From: an uncultured Collinsella sp.
Lineage (GTDB): Bacteria > Actinomycetota > Coriobacteriia > Coriobacteriales > Coriobacteriaceae
DNA length: 62,520 bases
Assembly (NCBI GenBank): GCA_902493835.1
Contig: CABURG010000001.1
Span: forward strand, 1 to 62,520
Reading direction: 5' to 3'
The notes under the pieces are model-generated. The model had not been told where the DNA came from. It saw only the letters and a program-made list of their open reading frames with translations, and did no database searches. Shown here one piece after another: positions 51,568-60,317 of this stretch. Each line of letters opens with the position of its first letter. The stretch's first letter is position 1. The position numbers and the translations under genes are program-made.

Positions 51568-52569
51568 CTACGCCCGCAGGTCCTTCACGCTGGAACGCTC
51601 GACCAGCACGCCCGAGACGAGCGTACGGCTTCTGGAGCTCGGGGCTTCCAGACCGGCGACGACCTCGTTAAGCGCACGAACGCCCAGCTCGCGGTGGCGA
51701 AACTTCACCGACGTCAAAATCGAGTTGGGAATCGTCTTGTAGAGCTCATCGTCGAAGCCGATCACGGACACGTCGTCGGGCACACTGAGCCCCTTGTCAC
51801 GTAGAGCCATCATCACGCCGTTTGCCATGCAGTCGTTAGCAGCGAGGACCGCCGTGCAATCGGGCTTATCGGCAAGCACAAGGCCCGCGGCATAGCCACT
51901 ATCCGCATTCCAATCGCCTTGCAGAGGCTCGGGCGGCTCAATGCCACGCGTCTCGAGTGCCGCACGCCAACCTTTCATACGGCACTGGCTCGACAGCGAC
52001 TCTTTCTTACCAGAGACGAAGTACACGTTCTTGTGTCCGCGATTCAAGAAGTACTCGCATGCCATGCGCGCGCCGCCCTCTTGGTCGTCACTGACGGTAG
52101 AGCAGGTAGGATGTTCCATCGAGGTAATAATCACCGTCTTGAGGTCCTTCGGCGCCTCAAAGCTATCAAAGTCATCGACCATCTGACGCAGGTTGAAGAT
52201 CATGCCATCAACAGGCAGCTGCGACATCCTACGCGCCGCATCGGCAAGAGTCATCTTCTCACCTCCGCACTTCTTAATCATCGTGAGCGCAAAGCCGCGT
52301 TCTTCGGCGGCATCGGCGATACCGTCAATCATGTCCACGGCACCGCCCGACAAGTGGAACAGCGCCACGCCGATGCACCCGTAACGGCCCAACTTGAGCG
52401 AACGCGCGGCAAAGTTGGTTCGAAACCCGAGCGCCTCCATTGCGGAATGAACCTTATCGCGTGTCGACTCTCGCACGCTATCGGGCTCGTTGATCACACG
52501 CGAAACCGTCTTGAGAGAAACACCCGCGGCAATCGCCACATCGTTCATTGAGATATTTTTCTTGCCCAT
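51568..52569 (-). CDS. LacI-family repressor of the third cassette
   Basis: This 333-residue protein has helix-turn-helix ISMNDVAIAAGVSLKTVSRV with recognition pair Leu-Lys and a ligand domain ending SVIGFDDELYKT. ATG 52569 is the natural start by family length though its ribosome site is weak; the frame extends to 52647. It is divergent from the PTS-GH1 pair at 52854-56129. Confidence 0.88.
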   Translation of the reverse strand: MGKKNISMNDVAIAAGVSLKTVSRVINEPDSVRESTRDKVHSAMEALGFRTNFAARSLKLGRYGCIGVALFHLSGGAVDMIDGIADAAEERGFALTMIKKCGGEKMTLADAARRMSQLPVDGMIFNLRQMVDDFDSFEAPKDLKTVIITSMEHPTCSTVSDDQEGGARMACEYFLNRGHKNVYFVSGKKESLSSQCRMKGWRAALETRGIEPPEPLQGDWNADSGYAAGLVLADKPDCTAVLAANDCMANGVMMALRDKGLSVPDDVSVIGFDDELYKTIPNSILTSVKFRHRELGVRALNEVVAGLEAPSSRSRTLVSGVLVERSSVKDLRA

Positions 52570-52672
52570 CGTTGCCACTACTTCTCCAGTCGGTTTTGCA
52601 TCGCTTGTTTTTTGCGTTCTAGCATACACTACCTGCCCGACTGACAAATCAGCCGTTTATCGGACGATATCG

Positions 52673-52750
52673 ACCGTTCACCTGTAAATCCTTGTTGCTC
52701 TTCCAAAAATGTCTTACGTTGTCATTAGCGAAATGACAACGTTGTCATTT
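52673..52750. promoter_or_regulatory. Operators of the third cassette
   Basis: TCTTACGTTGTCATT (52712-52726) and the perfect palindrome AAATGACAACGTTGTCATTT (52731-52750). ACCGTTCACCT lies at 52673-52683. Confidence 0.7.
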
Positions 52751-52853
52751 CGCAATGCCTTCCTTAAGCAGGAAGGTTTCCGGGCAGTCCTGACCATCCA
52801 TCGACGACCAGTTCCATCCACATGCATCGCGCATCAAGTAGCAAAGGAGCTCT

Positions 52854-54632
52854 ATGGACGCCATCGTAAAGATGCTCGAAAAGCATCAACCGTTCTTTGA
52901 GAAGATCTCGAGGAACGTCTACCTCCAGGCCATTAAGGACGGATTCCTTGGGTGCATGCCCATCGTCCTCACCTCTTCGATCTTTCTGTTGATCGCCACC
53001 CTTCCTGGCGTAGTTGGCATCACGCTGCCCCAGCCGCTCATCGACTGGTGCAACAAGCTGTACAACTTCACCATGGGCGTCATGGGCATCATGGTTGCCG
53101 GCACCACCGCCAAGAACTTCACGGCTTCCATGAACCGTCGCATGCCCGCCGGCAAGGTGCTCAACGACGGCTCCACCATGGTGGCCGCCCAGTGCAGCAT
53201 GCTGCTGCTCGCAGTCACGCAGTTCACCACCAAGTTCAACGGCTCCGAACTTTCGGTCTTCGATTGCACCAGCATGGGCACGCGCGGTCTGTTCTCGGCC
53301 TATATCGCCGCGTTCATTACCGTGTGGGTCTACAAATTCTGCGTCTCGCGCGATCTGACCATTAAGCTGCCCAAGGAGGTTCCGGGCGCCATCGCTCAGA
53401 ACTTCCGCGACATCATCCCCTTTGGCGGCGCTGTCATCATCTGCGGCATCATCGATGTTGTCGTGCGCAACCTCATGGGCGTTCCGTTCTCCGAGCTGCT
53501 CATCAAGCTGCTCTCCCCGCTCTTCACTGCGGCAGAAACCTATCCTGGCCTTATCCTTATCCAGGCAGCCACCGCGTTCTTCTGGTTCATCGGCGTCCAC
53601 GGCCCCTCGATCGTCCAGCCGGGCATCGACCCCATCCGTCTTGCCAACCAGGCCGAGAACCTGCAGGTTCTGCTGGCAGGTGGCCACCCCGCCCACTCCC
53701 TCACCTTTAACATGTCGCTCGTGGGTGAGTTCGGCGGCACCGGCGCCACGTTCATCGTGCCGCTTCTGCTGATTCTCTTTATGAAGTCCAAGCAGCTCAA
53801 AGCCGTCGGCAAGGCCTCGATCGTTCCTGTTGCCTTCGCCGTCAACGAACCGCTGCTCTTTGGCGCGCCGATGATCCTTAACCCCTACATGCTCATCCCC
53901 TTTGTTGCCGCCGGCTGCGTCAACGTGAGTGTTGCCAAGTTCTTTATCGATAACGTGGGCATGAACGGCTTCTCCTTCGTGGTGCCTTGGGCTACCCCTG
54001 CCCCCATCGGCATTTTCATCACCACGAACTTCCAGCTTATCGCCCTGGTGTTTGTCGCGATCATCATCTTGCTGGACGCCATCATCTACCTGCCGTTCTT
54101 GAAGGCATACGATAAGCTGCTCTGCGACCAGGAGGCCGAGCGCGCCGCCGAGCTGGGTCTTGAGTCCGATAGTGTCGCTGCCGTCGCCGCCAACGCCTCT
54201 GCGCCCGCTGTCGAGCAGGCCACCGCTTCCGTCGAGACAACCGTTGCCGCCACCGACAGCAAGCCTGTCGCCGATCAGCCCGAGCTCGCCGCCGACGCAT
54301 CCGCCAAGAAGGATGTCAACGGTCTGAAGGTCCTCGTCCTGTGCGCCGGCGCCGGCACCTCCGCCATGCTTGCCAACGCCATCAAGGAAGGTGCCGCACA
54401 GACCGGAGAGAACATCGCTTCCTCCGCAGGCGCCTATGGTCAGCACACTGCCATCATGGATCAGTACGACGTCATCGTGCTTGCCCCGCAGGTTCGTAGC
54501 TACTACAACGACATGAAGGCCGACACCGATCGTCTGGGCATTAAGCTGCTCGCTCCCCGCGGTAAGGAATATATCGACCTTACCCGCGACCCCGCTGGCG
54601 CCATCAAGTGGCTCCGCGAGAACCTCGACTAG
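52854..54632 (+). CDS. PTS lactose/cellobiose-family EIICB, third cassette
   Basis: This 592-residue protein has EIIC with GVHGPSIVQPGIDPIRLANQ and NEPLLFGAPMILNPYM, a long Ala/Glu-rich linker (about 435-490), and EIIB with Cys497 in VLVLCAGAGTSAMLANAIKE. ATG 52854 follows AAAGGAGC. It is followed by the GH1 gene 75 bases downstream. The N-terminal MDAIVKMLEKHQPFFEKISR is nearly identical to that of the fourth EIICB at 58268-59962. Confidence 0.92.
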   Translation: MDAIVKMLEKHQPFFEKISRNVYLQAIKDGFLGCMPIVLTSSIFLLIATLPGVVGITLPQPLIDWCNKLYNFTMGVMGIMVAGTTAKNFTASMNRRMPAGKVLNDGSTMVAAQCSMLLLAVTQFTTKFNGSELSVFDCTSMGTRGLFSAYIAAFITVWVYKFCVSRDLTIKLPKEVPGAIAQNFRDIIPFGGAVIICGIIDVVVRNLMGVPFSELLIKLLSPLFTAAETYPGLILIQAATAFFWFIGVHGPSIVQPGIDPIRLANQAENLQVLLAGGHPAHSLTFNMSLVGEFGGTGATFIVPLLLILFMKSKQLKAVGKASIVPVAFAVNEPLLFGAPMILNPYMLIPFVAAGCVNVSVAKFFIDNVGMNGFSFVVPWATPAPIGIFITTNFQLIALVFVAIIILLDAIIYLPFLKAYDKLLCDQEAERAAELGLESDSVAAVAANASAPAVEQATASVETTVAATDSKPVADQPELAADASAKKDVNGLKVLVLCAGAGTSAMLANAIKEGAAQTGENIASSAGAYGQHTAIMDQYDVIVLAPQVRSYYNDMKADTDRLGIKLLAPRGKEYIDLTRDPAGAIKWLRENLD

Positions 54633-54646
54633 TTCCTCCCTCTGTT

Positions 54647-54673
54647 GGTGCCCGGACCCCCAGTTTGGGCACC
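54647..54673 (+). terminator. Small hairpin between PTS and GH1 genes of cassette 3
   Basis: GGTGCCC pairs with GGGCACC around a 13-base loop. Probably an intercistronic hairpin, since the GH1 gene follows at once. Confidence 0.5.
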
Positions 54674-54707
54674 TCCCCCTATTCGTATCCCACAGAAAGG
54701 ATGACTC

Positions 54708-56129
54708 ATGACCAATCCCATGAAGTTCCCCGACGGCTTTGTGTTTGGCGGCGCCACCGCCGCTTACCAGGTTGAGGGCGAGACCCGCACGCACGGCAAG
54801 GGCAAAGTGCCCTGGGACGATTTCCTGGCTGCTCAGGGTCGCTTCTCCCCCGACCCCGCAAGCGATTTCTACAACAAGTATCCGGTCGATATCGACCTGT
54901 GCCAGCGCTTCGGCATCAACGGCATCCGCGTCTCCATCGCCTGGAGCCGCATCTTCCCCAACGGCACTGGTGAGATCAACCCCGAGGGCGTTGCCTTCTA
55001 TCACGAGCTCTTTGCCACCTGCAACAAAGCCGGCGTTATCCCCTATGTCACGCTCGATCACTTTGATACGCCCGAGGCCTTCTACCAGGACGGCGGCGAG
55101 GGCTTCTTGACGCGCACGACCATCGATGCCTTTGTCGAGTACGCCAAGTTCTGCTTTGCCGAGTTCACCGAGGTCAAGCACTGGTTTACCTTTAACGAGA
55201 TTCCCGCGACCGCCGAGGGCAGCTTTATCGTCGGCAACTGGCCGCACGGCGAGAAGTATCGCCTGGACAAGGCCTTCCAGCTCATGCACAACATGATGGT
55301 GGCCCACGCCAAGGCCGTCGTCGCCTTCCACGAGGGCGGCTTTGAGGGCGAGATCGGCATTGTCCAGAACCTGGAGCCCAAGTATCCCCTCGACCCCAAC
55401 AACGCCGCCGACTGCGAGGCGGCTCGCATGGCCGACGTCATCAACAACCGCTGGGTACTCGACGCCACCTTCCGCGGCCACTATGCCGCCGACACGATGG
55501 AGGCCGCGACCAAGCTGGCCCATATCGCCGGCGGCGAGCTCGACGTCCGCGACGAGGACATCGCCGCGCTGACCGCCGCGCTCCCCTACAACGATTGCCT
55601 GGGCGTCAACACCTACAAATGCCAGTTCCTGCGTGCCGCCGAGGGCGAAAACGACATCAACCACAATGGCACCGGCGACAAGGGCTCCTCGCGCTGGTTC
55701 CTCAAGGGCGTGGGCGAGTCATGCGTGCGCGAAGGCGTACCCACCACCGATTGGGACTGGATTATCTATCCCGAGGGCCTGTACGACCTGCTACTCCGCA
55801 TTAAGAACGATTACCCCAACTACAAGAAGATCTACATCACCGAGAACGGCATGGGCTATAAGGACGACTTCGAGGACGGCTTTATCGACGACGCCCCTCG
55901 CATCGACTATATGCGTCAGCATCTCGCGTGGATCCTCAAGGCAATCGACGGCGGCGTAAACGTCGACGGCTACTTTGTGTGGTCGCTGCAGGACCAGTTC
56001 TCCTGGACCAACGGCTATAACAAACGTTACGGCCTGTTCTACATCGACTTTGAGACCCAGAAGCGCTACCCCAAGGCGAGCGCGTACTGGTACAAGAACG
56101 TCGCGGAGACCGGCCTGCTTATGGCCTAA
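54708..56129 (+). CDS. 6-phospho-beta-galactosidase/glucosidase (GH1), third cassette
   Basis: This 473-residue GH1 enzyme has acid/base Glu164 in WFTFNEIPAT and nucleophile Glu379 in YITENGMGYKDD. It is closest to the lacG product of cassette 1 (shared FGGATAAYQVEGETRTHGKG, NGTGDKGSSRWFLKG). ATG 54708 follows GAAAGGATG. Confidence 0.9.
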   Translation: MTNPMKFPDGFVFGGATAAYQVEGETRTHGKGKVPWDDFLAAQGRFSPDPASDFYNKYPVDIDLCQRFGINGIRVSIAWSRIFPNGTGEINPEGVAFYHELFATCNKAGVIPYVTLDHFDTPEAFYQDGGEGFLTRTTIDAFVEYAKFCFAEFTEVKHWFTFNEIPATAEGSFIVGNWPHGEKYRLDKAFQLMHNMMVAHAKAVVAFHEGGFEGEIGIVQNLEPKYPLDPNNAADCEAARMADVINNRWVLDATFRGHYAADTMEAATKLAHIAGGELDVRDEDIAALTAALPYNDCLGVNTYKCQFLRAAEGENDINHNGTGDKGSSRWFLKGVGESCVREGVPTTDWDWIIYPEGLYDLLLRIKNDYPNYKKIYITENGMGYKDDFEDGFIDDAPRIDYMRQHLAWILKAIDGGVNVDGYFVWSLQDQFSWTNGYNKRYGLFYIDFETQKRYPKASAYWYKNVAETGLLMA

Positions 56130-56149
56130 CTTTTGCCGCATACCCCCTG

Positions 56150-56197
56150 TCGGCCGCATGCGAATCCCTCCACGGGTTCGCATGCGGCCGATTTTTT
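56150..56197 (+). terminator. Terminator of the third cassette
   Basis: TCGGCCGCATGCGAA pairs with its exact complement over 15 bp and is followed by TTTTTT. Confidence 0.9.
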
Positions 56198-56217
56198 GGC
56201 TCGGCCCGAGCAGGCCG

Positions 56218-56361
56218 TTTGTCTCGATCTGTAACATCTAGCAGGGATTTTCAATCCTAACTGTTATAGATTTAGACGAACGGGTGACCAGGGCTGAAAG
56301 ATCTCAATCTGTAACACGTAGCCCACTTTTAACCGTCTAACTGTTACAGATCGAGACAATA
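56218..56361. repeat. Palindromic repeat C, cluster 3 (two units)
   Basis: Units at 56218-56281 and 56301-56361, with the same arms and centre pattern as the other clusters. They lie between the third cassette and the Fic gene. Confidence 0.85.
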
Positions 56362-56411
56362 AGATAGTCAAATCCAAACTTTCCAAGCAGTTATGGAGCA
56401 TGGTTTCTAGT

Positions 56412-56486
56412 TTTCGGTATCACGAACATACTTTCGGTATCATTTAATGGTATTATGATATCGAAAGTATGTTCGTGATACCGAAA
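56412..56486. promoter_or_regulatory. Long palindromic operator covering the fic ribosome-binding site
   Basis: Bases 56412-56443 and 56455-56486 are 32-bp inverted copies with one mismatch. Each arm also contains TTTCGGTATCA twice. The right arm runs into the AAAGGAG 9 bases before the fic start, so a bound protein or a folded RNA would block expression. Confidence 0.7.
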
Positions 56487-56494
56487 GGAGCCGC

Positions 56495-57727
56495 ATGCGC
56501 CAGTTCGATTACACCACAGTCCCAGCGGAACTCGAAGCAACTCCAATCACCAACCTCCTCCTCTCGATACGCGAGCATAAAGGCCGACAGCTTGCTCTGA
56601 GTCAAGTCAAACCCGAACTTCTATCGTCACTTATGGAGGAAGCTAAGATCCAAAGCACCCAATCCTCCAACGGACTTGAAGGAATTGTTACCACCCAAAA
56701 AAGACTCAAAGCAATCATGGCGTATTCCGCCAAGCCAAGCTCCCGCGCAGAGGAAGAAATCGCTGGATACCGAGATGCGCTGTCGCTTATTCACGAGCAG
56801 CACGATTTCATTCCCGTAACGCCATCGGTCATTTTGCAGTTGCATCGTGACCTCATGGTACACACAGCAATCTCGTATGGGGGCCATTGGAAAGATAGCG
56901 ATAACGAAATCATCTCCATCGACGATCAAGGCAATCGATTTGTGCGCTTTAGGCCGCCTTCGGCCCTAGCAACCCCCGGACTTATCGAAGAAGCCTGTCG
57001 GTCCCTCAACGACGCCTTATCTCGTCAAGTTTGCGACCCCCTCCTTATATCATTCCGCTTCATCTTCGATTTTGTCAGCATTCATCCCTTCAACGATGGC
57101 AATGGCAGGATGAGCCGGCTCCTTACAACGCTGCTACTCGAAAAGACTGGATACGACGTTGCGCGTTACATCAGCATCGAACGACTTATTGAAGACAACA
57201 AGGCGCTCTACTACAACGCCCTCGCTGCAAGCTCCATTGGATGGAATGAAAATCAAAACACCGAAGCACCCTTTATCCGTTTCATGCTCGGAACAACCCT
57301 GGCCGCCTACCGACAGCTCGAGCAGCGTACCCTAATTGAATCAAGCACTCGTCCCATGTCGAAGCAAGCGCGCATCGCCGTTCTATTTCAACAGAGACCC
57401 GGCGTCATTAAGAAATCCGACATCCGATCCAACTGCCCCGATATCAGCGAGGTTACCGTTAAACGAACCCTCGGTCAGCTTGTTAGTTGCAGCGCAATCG
57501 AAAAAACAGGAGCGGGTCGTTCGACGGGCTACATACTCAAAGACGTCCATGCTCTAGAACTATTCTTGCAATCCACAATACCCGATAGCGAGGCCGCAAT
57601 AACAAAAGAGGCTCCAAAGGATAAGCTCCTTGAACGTGTAAACCACGCCGAGGATGAAAGCAGAGAGGGGCTCTATGAAGACTACGATTCATTCTCAAGG
57701 GACATAAAGACGAAATACGGAGTCTAG
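56495..57727 (+). CDS. Fic-family protein with C-terminal DNA-binding-like domain
   Basis: This 410-residue protein has the Fic catalytic motif HPFNDGNGRMSR (His197), so it can transfer AMP or a related group to a target. The inhibitory motif SSNGLEGI (Ser-x3-Glu-Gly, Glu62) lies in the N-terminal region of the same chain (class II Fic), so activity is probably self-restrained. Residues about 290-350 look like a winged helix. ATG 56495 has AAAGGAG upstream. Codon use is more A/T-rich than in the PTS cassettes on either side, suggesting later arrival. Confidence 0.9.
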   Translation: MRQFDYTTVPAELEATPITNLLLSIREHKGRQLALSQVKPELLSSLMEEAKIQSTQSSNGLEGIVTTQKRLKAIMAYSAKPSSRAEEEIAGYRDALSLIHEQHDFIPVTPSVILQLHRDLMVHTAISYGGHWKDSDNEIISIDDQGNRFVRFRPPSALATPGLIEEACRSLNDALSRQVCDPLLISFRFIFDFVSIHPFNDGNGRMSRLLTTLLLEKTGYDVARYISIERLIEDNKALYYNALAASSIGWNENQNTEAPFIRFMLGTTLAAYRQLEQRTLIESSTRPMSKQARIAVLFQQRPGVIKKSDIRSNCPDISEVTVKRTLGQLVSCSAIEKTGAGRSTGYILKDVHALELFLQSTIPDSEAAITKEAPKDKLLERVNHAEDESREGLYEDYDSFSRDIKTKYGV

Positions 57728-57779
57728 TCATATCCCAGAATAGCCTCATCCTTGTTGCCCAAAAATATTTGCGCGTCAT

Positions 57780-58175
57780 TTTAAAGCGGTACCCCTGCGC
57801 CGGCTGGGGGGGCAGAAGTATCGTCTGCCGATCCTGCTGGAGTCGGCAATCAGATAGCGCGCATCGGCCTTGCTAAAGGCGAGCTGCTGGATGCGGCCCT
57901 CGTCCATGTTGGACGTGGACACGTCGCCGTCCAGAATGCCGTTGGCACCGATAAACGCCGTGTCAATCCCTAGTGCGCGCAGGGCATCCTCGGCCATGGG
58001 GCCCACAAAGGCGACGGTGCGGCGACGGTACATGCCGCCCACCAGGCACAGGTCGCAGCCCTCGCGCGCCTCGAGCAGGTTAAAGACCGAAAGCGAATTG
58101 GTCACATAGATGGAAGGCAGTTTGTCGGTGACTCGGAGAGCGCCAATGCGATCTCACGACGGTTGCGCTCATTGT
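57780..58175 (-). pseudogene. Decayed DeoR-family regulator
   Basis: The readable part is the sensor domain: LPSIYVTNSLSVFNLLE, VGGMYRRRTVAFVGPM, IDTAFIGANGIL and SKADARYLIADSSRIG. It then runs into out-of-family residues and a stop at 57776. Upstream, another frame reads NERNRREIALAL, like the first helix of DeoR, so most of the DNA-binding domain is lost through an internal deletion and a frameshift. A DeoR tail that would continue this sequence lies at 62303-62419. Confidence 0.7.
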
Positions 58176-58198
58176 CTCAATTAGATACTCAACGAAAT

Positions 58199-58231
58199 AC
58201 GGCCCCGCAGCTCAATAAGCTGCGGGGCCGT
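58199..58231. terminator. Terminator of the fourth PTS gene
   Basis: ACGGCCCCGCAGCT pairs with AGCTGCGGGGCCGT over 14 bp around a 5-base loop; TATTTC follows on the minus strand. Confidence 0.75.
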
Positions 58232-58267
58232 ACCATACACCGACGAATCAACGACGAAGTGCATCCA

Positions 58268-59962
58268 CTATTTGGCCAGCTCCTGAACGATCCAGTCAAT
58301 TGCACCTTCGGGATCGTTGGTAAGGTCGATATACTCCTTGCCCCTTGTGGTGAGCAGTTTAATTCCAAGGCGATCGGTATCGGCCTTCATAGCGTCATAG
58401 TACATGCGTGCCTGGGGCGCCAGAACAATCACGTTGTACTGATCCATCGTCTCATAGTGGCTTCCGTACGCACCGGACTGAGAAACCAGATCGATACCCT
58501 TAGCAGCGGCACCTTCGCGAAGAGCATTTGCCAAGAGAGTCGAAGTGCCGGCACCCTGGCAAAGCACAAGCACGCGGATCTGCTCCGCCTTGTCCTTTAC
58601 CGCCTCGAGAGCTTTTGCGACATTTTCCTGTGCGGCAATAGCATCTGCATCCGAGTTTCCTGCAGTCTCCTTTGCAGACTCTTCCAAACAAAGCTGATGG
58701 TCATACGCCTTGCAGAACGGATAGTAAATCACAAAGTCAACGACCAACAGCACTGCCATCAATACGAGAGAACGCAGATCGAGACCCGTGGTGAGGAACG
58801 CACCAATTGGGCCGGGAAGCGCCCACGGCATGGTATACATGGGGGCGTTCATTCCAATGACGTCAATGAAAAATTTACCGATAATGGCGTTGACCATAGG
58901 AGCCACTAGGAAGGGCACGAACATATAGGGATTGAGAACAATCGGCATACCGAAGATAACGGGCTCGTTAACTCCAAAAATCACCGGGATAATCGATGCC
59001 TTGCCCATGGCTTTAAGCTGCTTGGAGCGCATAAACATGATCAGGATAATAGGAACGATGAACGTGCAGCCAGAACCGCCCAGACCGCCGATGAAGCTTG
59101 TAAAGTCCTGCGTGAGAGCAATTGACGGGTGTCCACCTGCTTGGAAAACCTCAAGATTGGTAACGGTATTGCCGTAGAGCGCAGCATTGATCGGACTCAT
59201 GACAACCGAAGCACCGTGGATACCCATAAATTGGAAAAGCGCGACCGCGCCTTCGATAAGCGCCATGCCAGGATAGGTGTCGACCGCGGAGAACAGCGGC
59301 GAGATGAGAGCGGATACCAAATTGGCGAACGGCACAGCAAGCAGCTTGCGGCTCGCAAGATCGATAAAAGCGCACGCAAGGATCGAAAACCCAAATGCAA
59401 AGATATCGCGAAAACTCTGCGCAATAGAGCCAGGGACCTCTTTGGGAAGCTTGATCGTCACATTATGGCTAATGCACACCTTATAGATATTAACAGTCAA
59501 GAATGCGGCTACGAACGCAGCGAGAAAACCCTTGGTTCCCATATAGCCGGTTTCAAAAACAGATGTATCTGCTCCGCCAATCGAGACAACATCGTTCGTC
59601 ACCGATAGCAAGAGCATGCCGCACATGGCACAAACCATGCACGAGGTGGGGTTGAGAGATTTACCCGAAGGCATGCGACGGTTCATCGACATGGCAAGTG
59701 AGCTCGCCGTGGTGCCGGCCACCATAATGCCAAGAAGTCCCATGGTATATGCATAGATTTTATTGAAGAAATCCAGCACCTCAGACGGAAGCGTGATGCC
59801 TACATAGGCAGGGAGCGTCGAAAGAAGAAGGAACAGGCTCGAGAACAGCACAATTGGCATATTCGAGAGAAAGCCATCCTTAATCGCCACCAGATAAATG
59901 TTCCTCGAGATTTTGTCGAAGAGGGGCTGGTGTTTTTCAAGGAATTTGACGATAGCGTCCAT
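58268..59962 (-). CDS. PTS lactose/cellobiose-family EIICB, fourth module
   Basis: This 564-residue protein has EIIC with GIHGASVVMSPINAALYGN and NEPVIFGMPIVLNPYM and EIIB with Cys468 in VLVLCQGAGTSTLLANALRE. No GH1 gene accompanies it; a conserved TIM-barrel-like protein gene and a GntR regulator gene are divergent. ATG 59962 follows AAAGGATG; the frame extends to 59977. Codons are somewhat more A/T-rich than in cassettes 1-3. Confidence 0.92.
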   Translation of the reverse strand: MDAIVKFLEKHQPLFDKISRNIYLVAIKDGFLSNMPIVLFSSLFLLLSTLPAYVGITLPSEVLDFFNKIYAYTMGLLGIMVAGTTASSLAMSMNRRMPSGKSLNPTSCMVCAMCGMLLLSVTNDVVSIGGADTSVFETGYMGTKGFLAAFVAAFLTVNIYKVCISHNVTIKLPKEVPGSIAQSFRDIFAFGFSILACAFIDLASRKLLAVPFANLVSALISPLFSAVDTYPGMALIEGAVALFQFMGIHGASVVMSPINAALYGNTVTNLEVFQAGGHPSIALTQDFTSFIGGLGGSGCTFIVPIILIMFMRSKQLKAMGKASIIPVIFGVNEPVIFGMPIVLNPYMFVPFLVAPMVNAIIGKFFIDVIGMNAPMYTMPWALPGPIGAFLTTGLDLRSLVLMAVLLVVDFVIYYPFCKAYDHQLCLEESAKETAGNSDADAIAAQENVAKALEAVKDKAEQIRVLVLCQGAGTSTLLANALREGAAAKGIDLVSQSGAYGSHYETMDQYNVIVLAPQARMYYDAMKADTDRLGIKLLTTRGKEYIDLTNDPEGAIDWIVQELAK

Positions 59963-60317
59963 AACACATCCTTTCATGATTCCCGGGCACGTAACGATTT
60001 ATCCGGACTCAACCGTCGTCGTCCCCGTTTGTATCCACTTATGTAAGTGAATACGTTCTTGTGCGAAATGTAATATCATTTGCGCGATTTATCATAACCA
60101 ATTCTTTTTCCGCTTTGTCGATATGTCAAGAAATCAAATTCTTATTCGGTGAACGGTAGTTGATTAATATAAGGTTTTCCCAGCTAAAGGCTATTTTTCC
60201 GAGCAGTACAATAAGTTTGCAACCGTTCACCGATTGGATATAACATATTTAATATATTGTTGTAACAATATTAGTGACGATGTCACAAGCCTGTCGTTCT
60301 AGTCAAAGGAAGTAACA
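59963..60317. promoter_or_regulatory. Divergent control region of the fourth PTS module
   Basis: CGGTGAACGGT at 60147-60157 and its exact inverse ACCGTTCACCG at 60222-60232 lie 75 bases apart in an AT-rich region. They could be sites of the GntR regulator or of a global factor. Confidence 0.6.

Noticed and set aside
52764..55664. 966-codon minus-strand open frame over the third cassette
   Set aside because: It is the mirror of the PTS EIICB and GH1 genes; its product is His/Asp/Gly-rich low-complexity sequence, as expected from the antisense of GC-rich genes. The same applies to 525-1967, 2708-3793, 49615-51303 and others.
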